Of a stretch of 59,828 nt of DNA, positions 32,848 through 41,728 are shown piece by piece (position 1 is the stretch's first letter; each line of letters begins with the position of its first letter). Location of the stretch: NCBI GenBank assembly GCA_002476495.1, contig DLKL01000017.1, positions 37,715-97,542 on the forward strand. Direction: 5' to 3'. Below the pieces are notes generated by a model. The model was not told the DNA's origin. It did not search any database and saw only the letters and a list, made by a program, of their open reading frames with translations. Both the position numbers and the translations under genes were made by a program. This DNA is from Lachnospiraceae bacterium UBA7589. Its GTDB lineage: Bacteria; Bacillota; Clostridia; Lachnospirales; Lachnospiraceae.

Positions 32848-33663
32848 TTAGTTTTTCTTTTTGTTGGTTGACAAAATCATTACCACTCCACTCATAAGAA
32901 GTAATGTTCCGAAAAGCAGAACCGGTGTAGTATCACCTGTTTTTGGTGTTTCTGCATCCTTTGCCTCTTTTACAACAAGAGTTACATCCTTTACGGAATT
33001 GTCTGCAAATGCAAGTGTAATTGTATGCTCTCCTGCTGAAAGAGTATCAAGATACTCTGACTTAAGTTTTACAGCATAGGTATTACCTGATACGCCTGCT
33101 CCCATTATCTGCATACCCTCTTTAGCCTGAAGTATCATTGGCATCAGATAATCAGAATCTCCACACGCCTGCACTGTTACTTCAGGTGTTGGCAAAGGTG
33201 CCTCCGATGTTGCCACAGGTGCCTCCGATGTTGCTGCAGGCGCCTCTGTTGTTGCTGCAGGTGCCTCTGTTGTTGCTGCAGGAATTTCTGTTGTTGCTGC
33301 AGGAATTTCTGTTGTTGGCACAGGATCCTTAGATGGTGTAATACTAGGAACCACTGATGGCTCTACTGACGGAACTACTGATGGCTCTACTGATGGCTCT
33401 ACCGATGGTGCTTCGCTTACCATGGTTATTTCCACAAGCTTGCCAGTCTCAGCATTATCAAGCTTAATTTCCTTCTTGTCCATCTTAACATCAACAAGAG
33501 CTGACTCTGATACTACTTCAATCTTATAATCTGTCTTTGAGCCTTTGACATATTCTCCCTTTTCACCAAGAGTGACTGATGCCGCTAATACAACACTCCC
33601 TGCACTTGCCACAAGCATCATTGCTGTTGCAGCTAATGCACAGATTTTCTTTTTGAGTCTCAC
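32848..33663 (-). CDS. Secreted sortase-anchored surface protein with Ser/Thr/Pro-rich stalk
   Basis: 271 residues. Signal peptide (basic start, then CALAATAMMLVASAGSVVLAA), a short N-terminal domain (~30-82), a repeat stalk rich in Pro, Ser and Thr (~85-162, PSVEPSVVPS and APAATTE units), a second domain (~165-235) of the X2/Ig-like kind (AGEHTITLAFADNSVKDVTLVV), then TPKTGD (an LPXTG-like sorting signal with T for L), a membrane helix and KKKN tail. The start is the GTG 8 bases after GGAGG. It directly follows a glycosyltransferase/protease gene, and the stalk has many Ser/Thr positions fit for O-glycosylation. Confidence 0.9.
   Translation of the reverse strand: MRLKKKICALAATAMMLVASAGSVVLAASVTLGEKGEYVKGSKTDYKIEVVSESALVDVKMDKKEIKLDNAETGKLVEITMVSEAPSVEPSVEPSVVPSVEPSVVPSITPSKDPVPTTEIPAATTEIPAATTEAPAATTEAPAATSEAPVATSEAPLPTPEVTVQACGDSDYLMPMILQAKEGMQIMGAGVSGNTYAVKLKSEYLDTLSAGEHTITLAFADNSVKDVTLVVKEAKDAETPKTGDTTPVLLFGTLLLMSGVVMILSTNKKKN
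33178..33411 (-). repeat. Coding tandem repeats of the surface-protein stalk
   Basis: Two repeat types in frame: about six copies of a 12-base unit coding P-S-V-[EV]/P-S-I-T, then about six copies of a 21-base unit coding [IA]-P-A-A-T-[TS]-E, ending in diverged copies. Copy number is likely to vary between strains. Confidence 0.85.
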
Positions 33664-33695
33664 TATTTTCACCTCCTTTTCAGTAAACTAATGCC

Positions 33696-36161
33696 TTATC
33701 TGAGGTAAAGCTTCAGACAAAGATTTATATCATCAGCAACATACCAGGTAACCCCGTCGTTGCTGAGGCATCCAAAACCATTTTTCCCTGACAGAATCTT
33801 TTTGTCGTAATCAGCACTATCCACGCATACAGGATAGTTATTGCCCGGGGTGGTAAGCTCCACCACTATGGCAACTCTTTCCCCCTCATATACCTGTATA
33901 TCCTGTCCAAAATCCACCGTATGATAGCCTATATCCTCCAGGTATCCGTAAGTGAGCAATTGTCTGTTATTTAAATCGGTTTCACTCTGATAATTCTTCA
34001 CCACATACAGCTTATATGTTGATTTTTCTCCTGCTGTATAGAAGCCGGCAGCAGCAAGCTGTCCATCCTTCTCCATAGTATAAACATTAGTAAAATAGCA
34101 GCTGTCACAATTGTATCCTGTATTAGCTCCCCAGCCCATCATGTCTGTCTGATATATTTCGCTGTAATTATCTGTGCCATATACACTTACGTTATATGCG
34201 CAACACTTATATGTAATTCCAAAGCTCTCATAGGATACATAAAACAGTCCCTTATCACCGAATTCTTCTCCCCAGGAATTGAGACAGATATAGGCTCCGT
34301 CGCGCTCAGGCTTTTTTCTGAAATTATCCCTGGAATAATTATCATCCCAACCGATTATCAATACCATATGATTATTATCCTGCTGTTCATCAAGGTAATA
34401 TCCACAGGTTTCATTATTATATATCATATCATCTTCATTATCCATATCCCTGGTAAAATATATTCCGGTTCCAAGTGCACCATACTTTTTTATCTTTTCC
34501 TTAGCTTTGTCAGTTGAAAGATTATAATATATGCTCATGTCCTGTACATGAAGCTTTACCTCATTGCTATTCTCTGTTACCGGTCCAAACCAGCCCGCAT
34601 AATATGCCATGGCATATTGTTCATTTCCCCCATTACTTACATCTGCATATCGTGATATATAGTCTTCCATGTGTTCTGCCGAAAAGGATGCAAAATAATC
34701 ATATTCTGTTTCCATATCCATAATCTGTGAAGGAACAATCGTCCAGCAGCCGTTTCCCGTCCCCTGATTTCTCACATGAGATCTCATGGTCTCATTTATG
34801 TAGTAAGAAGCACCGTCATCTTCAATATCCCGGTTTTCTTTTTGTGTACCTGTCCTTGCACTGTTAATACCCAGCATGACAAACATAACAATTGACATTA
34901 CGCAAAAAGATGCAATCAACGTTCTGACTAGTTTTTCTATCACTTTTCCCGAAAAATCCTCACCATATTTTCCAAGCAAAGCAGCACCGGGAATAGAAAG
35001 GAAAAGTATATACCTGTAATCCATGCTGCAGCCGTAAGGCATTTTAAAATAAAACCACAGGGCAATTATATAACAATATATAAAGGTAATTGCAGGTAAT
35101 ACATTTTCTATACTCTTTTCTCCTGCTGTGATTCTTTTTATATCATGTACCAGGGCACACGCAACAAGCACAGATAAAACAACACCTAGAAGAAGCATTA
35201 TCACCGGAATAAAATTAGGCATATTATGTGTAAATTCCCCAAATAAAGAGGATTTCAGATAATACACCGGTGCATTATAATCCGAAAACGCATCACAGTA
35301 TGGAGTTTTACACATATTGTCAATATTTATCATGAATAGTCTGGAAAAAATTGACATATCACCGGTATATATTTTTTCCCCGGGATTAACCACATACATA
35401 ATTTCCTGCCCAAATCTTATATAATTTCTTACAGAATACCACAGACCTAAGGGAATGCTGACAGCACCGATAATAGCAGCCTGTAAAGTATAGGTTATAT
35501 GGCTTTTTCTGTCTCTTCTTTCAAAATATGACCATAATATTACCCCAATCGTAATCGGACATAGCATACCTGCTGAAATTTTAGTCATCACTCCTAGTCC
35601 ATAAAAAATGCCAAGACATATTGCATTGCCAAAGCTCCTGTTCTTATACCATAGTATTGTATAATAGAAGGTTAAGGATATAAACATGGCCGTAAGAGCA
35701 TCAGGTGCTACTCTGCCTCCGGACATAATAAATGCAGGTGTAAATGCAACAATTCCTAATGCTATAGCTTTTCCTTTTTTTTCGAGCTTAAGCCGGTTAA
35801 ATATTCCCAAGGCAACAAAAAGTGTTATTATACCTGCCACACAGGATATAATTCTGGCTGAATTTATCAGGTCATGATTGCTTGCATCTGTAAATATCAG
35901 ACTATATAAGCCTCCCAAAACAGCCGACAATATATAATAAAGAGGCTGCTGGTAATGCTGTACAATATTATCACTGGGAAGAGAATGTTTTTTTATCAGG
36001 GTCAATATATATGACGCGTGTCCGTATCCATCCTCTGACAACTCGCCAAGATCATGGCTTCTTACTGTACAATCCGTATATACCATATAAGCAACACGAA
36101 GCACTATTCCTGCCGTCAGAATAAAAATTATTAACTTGTCCTGTCTGTTTTTTTCTTTCAT
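33696..36161 (-). CDS. GT-C (PMT-like) glycosyltransferase fused to a papain-like protease and lectin-like domain
   Basis: 821 residues in one uninterrupted frame. Residues 1-435 are a polytopic GT-C membrane domain like bacterial protein O-mannosyltransferases (about ten helices; first-loop Asp37 in RSHDLGE, YQQPLYY, GVMTKISAGML). Residues ~445-660 form a C1 papain-like peptidase: Gln466 and Cys472 in NQGTGNGCW, His598 in NNHMVLIIGWDD, Asn628 in CLNSWG, plus SAEHM and GGNEQYAMAYYAGWFGPV. Residues ~665-821 resemble the lectin-like domain that follows such proteases (ERVAIVVELTTPG). All four catalytic residues are present. The start abuts the upstream PMT stop (TAAATG). I know of no described fusion like this; it probably acts outside the membrane. 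Confidence 0.88.
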   Translation of the reverse strand: MKEKNRQDKLIIFILTAGIVLRVAYMVYTDCTVRSHDLGELSEDGYGHASYILTLIKKHSLPSDNIVQHYQQPLYYILSAVLGGLYSLIFTDASNHDLINSARIISCVAGIITLFVALGIFNRLKLEKKGKAIALGIVAFTPAFIMSGGRVAPDALTAMFISLTFYYTILWYKNRSFGNAICLGIFYGLGVMTKISAGMLCPITIGVILWSYFERRDRKSHITYTLQAAIIGAVSIPLGLWYSVRNYIRFGQEIMYVVNPGEKIYTGDMSIFSRLFMINIDNMCKTPYCDAFSDYNAPVYYLKSSLFGEFTHNMPNFIPVIMLLLGVVLSVLVACALVHDIKRITAGEKSIENVLPAITFIYCYIIALWFYFKMPYGCSMDYRYILFLSIPGAALLGKYGEDFSGKVIEKLVRTLIASFCVMSIVMFVMLGINSARTGTQKENRDIEDDGASYYINETMRSHVRNQGTGNGCWTIVPSQIMDMETEYDYFASFSAEHMEDYISRYADVSNGGNEQYAMAYYAGWFGPVTENSNEVKLHVQDMSIYYNLSTDKAKEKIKKYGALGTGIYFTRDMDNEDDMIYNNETCGYYLDEQQDNNHMVLIIGWDDNYSRDNFRKKPERDGAYICLNSWGEEFGDKGLFYVSYESFGITYKCCAYNVSVYGTDNYSEIYQTDMMGWGANTGYNCDSCYFTNVYTMEKDGQLAAAGFYTAGEKSTYKLYVVKNYQSETDLNNRQLLTYGYLEDIGYHTVDFGQDIQVYEGERVAIVVELTTPGNNYPVCVDSADYDKKILSGKNGFGCLSNDGVTWYVADDINLCLKLYLR

Positions 36162-38486
36162 TTATGCAAACCTCCATGTAGAAAGAAGTTCAAGGATATT
36201 ATTGATATAATCCCTGGAAACAGGAATTCCTGTAAGCTCTGTATAATATAATGCAAACAGCACCAGCGAGGTTATTATTGCTCCGATTGTATACATTTTT
36301 TTCCCTCTGCTCACCTTAACTATTGCATATGTAACAATAAGAACCAGAATCAATATACACGGATAATAATGATATATAAATACGGTCCTGTGAACAAGAA
36401 GCCACGGCAAAAGATTTGCAAGATACATTATTATCAGAATTCCGGCATTTTTATCCTTTTTGCACCTCCACAGATATCCCACATAAATCAGTGCCAGAAG
36501 TCCTCCTACAACAATCAAGGGATTACCGAAGGTTGCAACAGAGGATACCTTGTCGGCTCCTACAGCATCACACGCATCCAGGAGTGGCTGTTTATCCCAT
36601 ATCCACTCATACCATTCTGAAGAATACGGATGTTCAAACACTGTAACAGAATGATAGGAAAGCATAAGCCTGCTGTTGCTTATGGCATTTGACACAAGGC
36701 TTCCTCCATATACTCTTGCAAAAGGAATATACGAAAGCGTATATATTCCCAGGGGAATAATTATGAAGCTCAATATACACCAGAGTGCAAGGCTGATTAT
36801 GCTTTTTGACTGTTTATTCTTCTTATTAAGCTTGTATTGTTCAAAAAAGCTGATAAAAAACAGAACGCATATTCCTACCCCTGCATATACGCCTGTCCAC
36901 TTTGTGGCAATGGCAGTTCCGGCACTTATTCCTGACAAAAGAAGAAATGCATACTGTTTCCTTCTGTTTCCTGATTGTTCCACAGTCTGTATATATCTGA
37001 ACATATAATAAAATGTAGCAACAATAAACAGGGCAACAAATATGTCCAGCGTACCGATTCTTGAAAGTACAAAATGCATAAATTCCGTACATATAAGTAT
37101 ACCGGCTAAAATGCCTCCTTCTCTTTTGCCTGTAAGGTGCATACCAAAAAGATATATAAACGGTATACAGAGTAATCCGGCAAGGAAGCTCATAAATCTG
37201 AAGCCAAAGGGATTTTTTCCGAATATCCTTATACCCAGACTTATAATTACCTTTCCCAGCGGTGGATGGGTATTTTCATATATTTCATATCCCTTTATAA
37301 ATTCATAGGCTGTACGGACATGATATACCTCATCGAACATTGTTTCATAATAGTATGTATTTGGACTGTGATAAAGCTGCTGCTCATCAAACAAATTACT
37401 ATATTCGTTGGAATTAACAGGCATTACAATATTGTCATCATTGTCCAGAATAACTATTTCATCCAACAGCTCCCAGGAATCCATACAAACAATACCAATA
37501 TAACCGGTATTTTCATTGACCGGTATATCATTCCACTGAAATACCGAATCAAGCTCTTTATTGCTTTCAATAACCTTCCATTTTCCTGTAGCATTATCCA
37601 GGACAGAAAATGAAAGCTTCTGATTTGATTTGTAATCAAGAAATACACTTATGGATTTTATATTCTTTGTTTCGCCCAGATCAAGGATTATATCCCGGTT
37701 ATTTTCGTCCATAAGATATGACGATTGAGGCATATCAAATGAGCCGAGCTTCCATATGGATGCAGCTCCATACAAAAGCATCATTGTCAGAATAATAATA
37801 AAATCATATCTGTCAGCCCTTCTGTCGGCATTATTATCAACTGATGCTGCAGACATTATATGAGGGCATCTTACTGATGTATTTTTCTTTCCTGAGCATG
37901 CAAAATCATATATAAGATACAACCATGATAGAAGTGCTGTAAATGCAGATACAATCAAAAGGACGGGAGCTTCCCCACCGGATGCTGTAATTGCTCTCCA
38001 TGACTGCCTTGTATATACACGGTTTATGCATATTCCATATATTCCTGATATTAATCCAAGCATTCCAAGAACAGGATATATGACATTATTAATCTTTCTT
38101 ATTATATAGCCATACATAACTATCAATATAAAGGCTACAGACAATATTCCTGTCATAAGAGCTGTTTTGTCTCCACTTATAAGGCACAACGGCATCACCG
38201 GATTTAACATTGTTACTATTATGAACAGCCTGCCCCTTGCAGATTCTTTATCAAGTCTTTTTATTATAGTAACAATTATGCACAGCATTACCATATCCCA
38301 AAGCATAAGTCCTGCTAAAAAAAAGCTTTTCTCCTGATACATGAGAAACGGAAAAATTCTGGATGCTAATATGTACATTATCATTTGTGACACGGTAACA
38401 TATTTTACTCCATACCTGTATTGAATTATAGAATATACAGCTCCCACTGTGAACAGCAGAGCAAGATATATGATTATGGATATCAT
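36162..38486 (-). CDS. PMT-family (GT39-like) membrane glycosyltransferase
   Basis: 774 residues. An N-terminal block of seven or so helices (1-250) precedes a beta-rich soluble insert (~255-350, DIILDLGETKNIKSISVFL and WNDIPVNENTGYIGI; F5/8 type-C-like, as in some related enzymes). The PMT core follows: FDEVYHVRTAYE with the catalytic Asp385/Glu386 pair, then HPPLGK (407-412), RIGTLDIF, ATKWTGVY. It would transfer a sugar from a polyprenyl phosphate to an extracytoplasmic acceptor, most likely a protein Ser/Thr. Upstream is a GT2 that could make the donor; downstream is the GT-C/protease fusion. Confidence 0.9.
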   Translation of the reverse strand: MISIIIYLALLFTVGAVYSIIQYRYGVKYVTVSQMIMYILASRIFPFLMYQEKSFFLAGLMLWDMVMLCIIVTIIKRLDKESARGRLFIIVTMLNPVMPLCLISGDKTALMTGILSVAFILIVMYGYIIRKINNVIYPVLGMLGLISGIYGICINRVYTRQSWRAITASGGEAPVLLIVSAFTALLSWLYLIYDFACSGKKNTSVRCPHIMSAASVDNNADRRADRYDFIIILTMMLLYGAASIWKLGSFDMPQSSYLMDENNRDIILDLGETKNIKSISVFLDYKSNQKLSFSVLDNATGKWKVIESNKELDSVFQWNDIPVNENTGYIGIVCMDSWELLDEIVILDNDDNIVMPVNSNEYSNLFDEQQLYHSPNTYYYETMFDEVYHVRTAYEFIKGYEIYENTHPPLGKVIISLGIRIFGKNPFGFRFMSFLAGLLCIPFIYLFGMHLTGKREGGILAGILICTEFMHFVLSRIGTLDIFVALFIVATFYYMFRYIQTVEQSGNRRKQYAFLLLSGISAGTAIATKWTGVYAGVGICVLFFISFFEQYKLNKKNKQSKSIISLALWCILSFIIIPLGIYTLSYIPFARVYGGSLVSNAISNSRLMLSYHSVTVFEHPYSSEWYEWIWDKQPLLDACDAVGADKVSSVATFGNPLIVVGGLLALIYVGYLWRCKKDKNAGILIIMYLANLLPWLLVHRTVFIYHYYPCILILVLIVTYAIVKVSRGKKMYTIGAIITSLVLFALYYTELTGIPVSRDYINNILELLSTWRFA

Positions 38487-38498
38487 CCCAGCACTCCT

Positions 38499-39479
38499 TT
38501 ATTGTATTTCATCATCTGTCTTTACCGGTTTTTCGTCCCCTGTTCTGTCACTTATTATATAACGGGGACGTCCCTTTACCTCCATGTATATCTTTCCAAT
38601 ATATTCACCGATTACTCCAAGGCTTATAAGCTGGATTCCGGCAATAAAGCATATTATGCAGGTTGTGGATGCCCATCCCGGAACAGTATCTCCTATAATA
38701 GATTCCACAACTGACCATATTACACCAATAAAGCTTAACATGGCAATCACAAAGCCCTGTATGGTTATCATTCTGATAGGCTTTACCGAAAGACTGGTTA
38801 CTCCTTCCATGGCAAGTCCAAGCATTTTTCTTAAGGGGTAATGTGTTTTCCCCGCCACACGTTCATTTCTGGTATAATACACACAGGAGCTTTTAAAGCC
38901 GACAAGAGGAAACATTCCCCGTAAGAAAAGGTTTACCTCGTGGAAATCTGCAAAAGCCTTCAATGCCCTTGCACTAACCAGCCTGAAATCGGCATGATTA
39001 TATACAACCTCCACTCCAAGAAATGATAAAAATCTGTAATATCCCTGGGCTGTTGTCCTCTTAAATACAGTATCCTTTTTTCTATCCCGTCTTACTCCGT
39101 ATACAATTTCCGACCCGGAACTATACTCACGAAGCATATCATCTATGGCATTTATATCATCCTGTCCATCGCAATCAATGCTTACAGTTATATGGCAATG
39201 ATCCTTTGCCTCCATAAGTCCTGCCAAAAGAGCATTCTGATGTCCTCTGTTGCGGCTCAGTGATATCCCCTTAACATGTCCATCCTTTCCGGCAAAATCC
39301 TGTATAATTTTCCAGGTTTTATCCCTGCTGCCATCATCCACATACAAAAGACGGCTTTCTTCATTTATCTGTCCTTCAGCAATAAGTTCATTCAGCTTTG
39401 AGCTAAATGTCACATATGTACTTGTCAATACCTCCTCCTCATTATAGCAGGGGATAACTATGTAAAGTATAGGTTCCAT
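38499..39479 (-). CDS. GT2 polyprenyl-phosphate glycosyltransferase (GtrB/DPM1-like)
   Basis: 326 residues. GT-A domain with YIVIPCYNEEEVL, VDDGSRDKTW and the metal site IDCDGQDD, then QGYYRFLSFLGVEV, RNERVAGKTHYPLRKM and two C-terminal membrane helices (~230-255, 265-290). This is the layout of enzymes that load a sugar onto undecaprenyl phosphate for later transfer outside. I start at the ATG at 39479 with GGAG 10 bases upstream; the frame extends 13 codons further. First gene of the operon leading to two GT-C enzymes and the surface protein. Confidence 0.92.
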   Translation of the reverse strand: MEPILYIVIPCYNEEEVLTSTYVTFSSKLNELIAEGQINEESRLLYVDDGSRDKTWKIIQDFAGKDGHVKGISLSRNRGHQNALLAGLMEAKDHCHITVSIDCDGQDDINAIDDMLREYSSGSEIVYGVRRDRKKDTVFKRTTAQGYYRFLSFLGVEVVYNHADFRLVSARALKAFADFHEVNLFLRGMFPLVGFKSSCVYYTRNERVAGKTHYPLRKMLGLAMEGVTSLSVKPIRMITIQGFVIAMLSFIGVIWSVVESIIGDTVPGWASTTCIICFIAGIQLISLGVIGEYIGKIYMEVKGRPRYIISDRTGDEKPVKTDDEIQ

Positions 39480-39569
39480 ATAACTTATTCTCCATTTTAT
39501 ATTTATCATAATCTGCAATTAATGTCTGATGCTATATCAGTTTTTTCATATTAAGGTTATCTGCACAAA

Positions 39570-39604
39570 AATCAGCAGTGATATGATACATATGACTGCT
39601 GATT
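39570..39604 (-). terminator. Terminator of the degV pair
   Basis: 10-base perfect stem AATCAGCAGT / ACTGCTGATT with a 15-base loop and a TTTTTG tail on the minus strand, 52 bases after the second degV stop. Confidence 0.8.
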
Positions 39605-39656
39605 AATCTGTAATATATACGAAGGCTTTGAGTAAGTCCGTTCCTATCGTATAAAT

Positions 39657-40517
39657 CTACCATGAAACTCCTATTCCTACCGCTCCGGGACCTGTATGAC
39701 AGGCTATACTGGCTGACAAAGAGTCATAATAAACCGTAGCCTGTTTAAATTCTGACCGGACATACTCAGTCCACTCTCTTTTTTCCTCCGGCGAAAGCCC
39801 GGCCCCTGCTGCCCCGATACAAAGTTTTTCCATGGGAACATCCGGGCATCTGGTTTCTATATCCTTGTGAATGGCCTCCACCATTTTTTCCTGGCATTTT
39901 TTCATTTTCCCTCTTACCTTATAAAAGGAATCCAGCTTTTCTCCCTGTATTGTAAGAACAGGCTTAATATTAAGAACCGTTCCCAGCATAGCCGCTGCGG
40001 GAGTTATTCTTCCCCCCTTTTTCAGGTATTCAAGAGTATTAACCGATATGTATATGGAAGAAGCATATGCTTCATTTTCCAGTATTTGTTTGATTTCTTC
40101 ACCACTTTTTCCCTGGTCTGCCAGCTCTTTGGCACGAATGACTGACTGTCGCATAGTAACTGATATTCTGTGATTATCTACCACAAATACTTTTCCGGGA
40201 TAATCCTGTGAATAACCCAGAGCTGCTTCACAAGAGTTACTTAATCCGCTTGACATAGGAATATAGACAATCTGATCGTAACCCTTATCCAGAAGATTTT
40301 CCCACATATCCATTACATCACCGGGAGAAGGCTGGGAGGTTTTTACTCCCTTGTTATCAGAAAGGGCCTGATAGAATTCCTCCTCGGTAAGATTAATTCC
40401 CTCATAGAAGGTTTCTTCCTCTATTATAACAGGCATAGGCATAACAAATATTTCCTTTTCCTGTGCCTCCTTAATCCCTATTCCACTGTTTGTATCACTT
40501 AATATGGCTACCTTCAT
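39657..40517 (-). CDS. DegV-family fatty-acid-binding protein (second of a tandem pair)
   Basis: 286 residues, two-domain DegV fold. Motifs: KTSQPSPGD, PMSSGLSNSCEAA (headgroup Ser loop), LEYLKKGGRITPAA, and HTGPGAVGIGV at the end. DegV proteins (FakB) present a fatty acid to FakA kinase for phospholipid synthesis. No fakA lies here. It starts 5 bases after the other degV and shares its transcript. Different pocket text (PMSSGLSNS here against CLSSGLSGV) suggests the pair bind different fatty acids. Confidence 0.92.
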   Translation of the reverse strand: MKVAILSDTNSGIGIKEAQEKEIFVMPMPVIIEEETFYEGINLTEEEFYQALSDNKGVKTSQPSPGDVMDMWENLLDKGYDQIVYIPMSSGLSNSCEAALGYSQDYPGKVFVVDNHRISVTMRQSVIRAKELADQGKSGEEIKQILENEAYASSIYISVNTLEYLKKGGRITPAAAMLGTVLNIKPVLTIQGEKLDSFYKVRGKMKKCQEKMVEAIHKDIETRCPDVPMEKLCIGAAGAGLSPEEKREWTEYVRSEFKQATVYYDSLSASIACHTGPGAVGIGVSW

Positions 40518-40522
40518 ACCTT

Positions 40523-41410
40523 CTAATTTATCCTTTCTTTTCCCCAGAAAAATAGTGCAACCGTTCCAGGACCTGTATGGCTTCCGATTGTAGTTCCGAT
40601 GTAGTTAATCTCAACCTTTCCGTTAAGCTTGGGAAATCTCTCTTCTACCAATGCAGCCACCTCTTTTGCATCCTCAACGCATGCAGACTGGGAAATATAG
40701 CATTTGCCTGAATAATCAGTTCCATCCTCGGCACACTCTTGCATTCTGTCAACAATGGCATTTATAACCTTTTTCTTACCCCGTATCTTGTAGCGTGGTA
40801 TAAGGTGCCCCAGATTGTCCATGTTAAGGAGGGGACATATATTAAGCAGCTTGCCAACCATTCCTGCTGATTTTGTTATTCTCCCGCCCTTTATATAAAA
40901 GGATAAGTCTGTTGAAAAAAACCAATGATTCATCCTCAGCTTATTACTCTCAATCCAGTCGTGAAGCTCATCTATGCTTTTTCCTTCATCCCTAAGACCG
41001 GCCAGAGTATCCATTATAAGTCCATATCCGGATGACGCTCCCAGGGAATCAACTATATAAAGCTTCCTGTCCGGGTATTTTTCCAGCAGGGATGCTTTTG
41101 CTATATTAGCTGAGTTAACCACTCCTGACAAGCCCGAGGACAGGCATATATGCAAAATATCCCAGCCTTCCCTGAGATAAGGCTCAAAATATGCTTCAAA
41201 CTCATCTGCATTTATCTGAGATGTTTTTGTAGAAGCTCCTTCAGCCATTTGTCTGTAAAATTCCTCAAACGGTATGGATTTACCCAAGTCATCGGCATAT
41301 TCCTTTTTGTTCAATTCAAAATGAAAGCATATATACTTTACATCAATCTTGTCAAAATGTTCCTTTGTAAGATCTGCTGTCGAGCAACAGCTCAAAATGA
41401 ATTTGTTCAT
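40523..41410 (-). CDS. DegV-family fatty-acid-binding protein (first of a tandem pair)
   Basis: 295 residues with the same blocks: KTSQINADEFEAYF, CLSSGLSGVVNSAN, LSFYIKGGRITKSAGMVG and GSHTGPGTVALFFWG. The opening NKFILSCCSTADLT has an unusual Cys pair where DegV normally reads I.TDS. It leads the degV pair behind a strong promoter and diverges from uraA. Confidence 0.9.
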   Translation of the reverse strand: MNKFILSCCSTADLTKEHFDKIDVKYICFHFELNKKEYADDLGKSIPFEEFYRQMAEGASTKTSQINADEFEAYFEPYLREGWDILHICLSSGLSGVVNSANIAKASLLEKYPDRKLYIVDSLGASSGYGLIMDTLAGLRDEGKSIDELHDWIESNKLRMNHWFFSTDLSFYIKGGRITKSAGMVGKLLNICPLLNMDNLGHLIPRYKIRGKKKVINAIVDRMQECAEDGTDYSGKCYISQSACVEDAKEVAALVEERFPKLNGKVEINYIGTTIGSHTGPGTVALFFWGKERIN

Positions 41411-41728
41411 TTAACTCTCCTATTAAACATATACTTTTAAATAAATATCAGCTCATTATATCACCTGTCAAATTAGTTTTCAATACATCAATTTTCAAAG
41501 AATTACCACATTTTAAAAAAACAGTATTAAACGAGCATCGCCCTATACTTTAACTCTGTATCGGTAAGGTTATAATATTCTCTATTTTTCTCATTTCATG
41601 TTTAACAAAGAATATCGCAAATATTACGGCAATTATATTTTTTTATATTGACGTATATTTCTCTTTGCACACTAAGACCTTTTGTGTTATCGTAGTAATA
41701 ATAAAGAAGAAAGAGAGGATTTCATTCT
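41411..41728. other. 318-base intergenic region between degV and uraA
   Basis: AT-rich divergent control region. The minus side holds the degV promoter (41455-41483). On the plus side TTGACG (41648-41653) is a possible -35 without a convincing -10. I looked for purine, PRPP or PyrR-type RNA structures before uraA and saw none. No small gene is visible. Confidence 0.6.
41455..41483 (-). promoter_or_regulatory. Promoter of the degV pair
   Basis: Minus-strand TTGAAA (41478-41483), 17-base spacer, TATAAT (41455-41460), 45 bases before the start codon. Confidence 0.75.

Noticed and set aside
33178..33411. CRISPR-like repeat array
   Set aside because: Repeats are in-frame coding units of 12 and 21 bases without spacers.
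41411..41728. Riboswitch or PyrR leader before uraA-upp
   Set aside because: I looked for purine, PRPP and PyrR-type stem patterns and found none; the leader is AT-rich and unstructured by eye.
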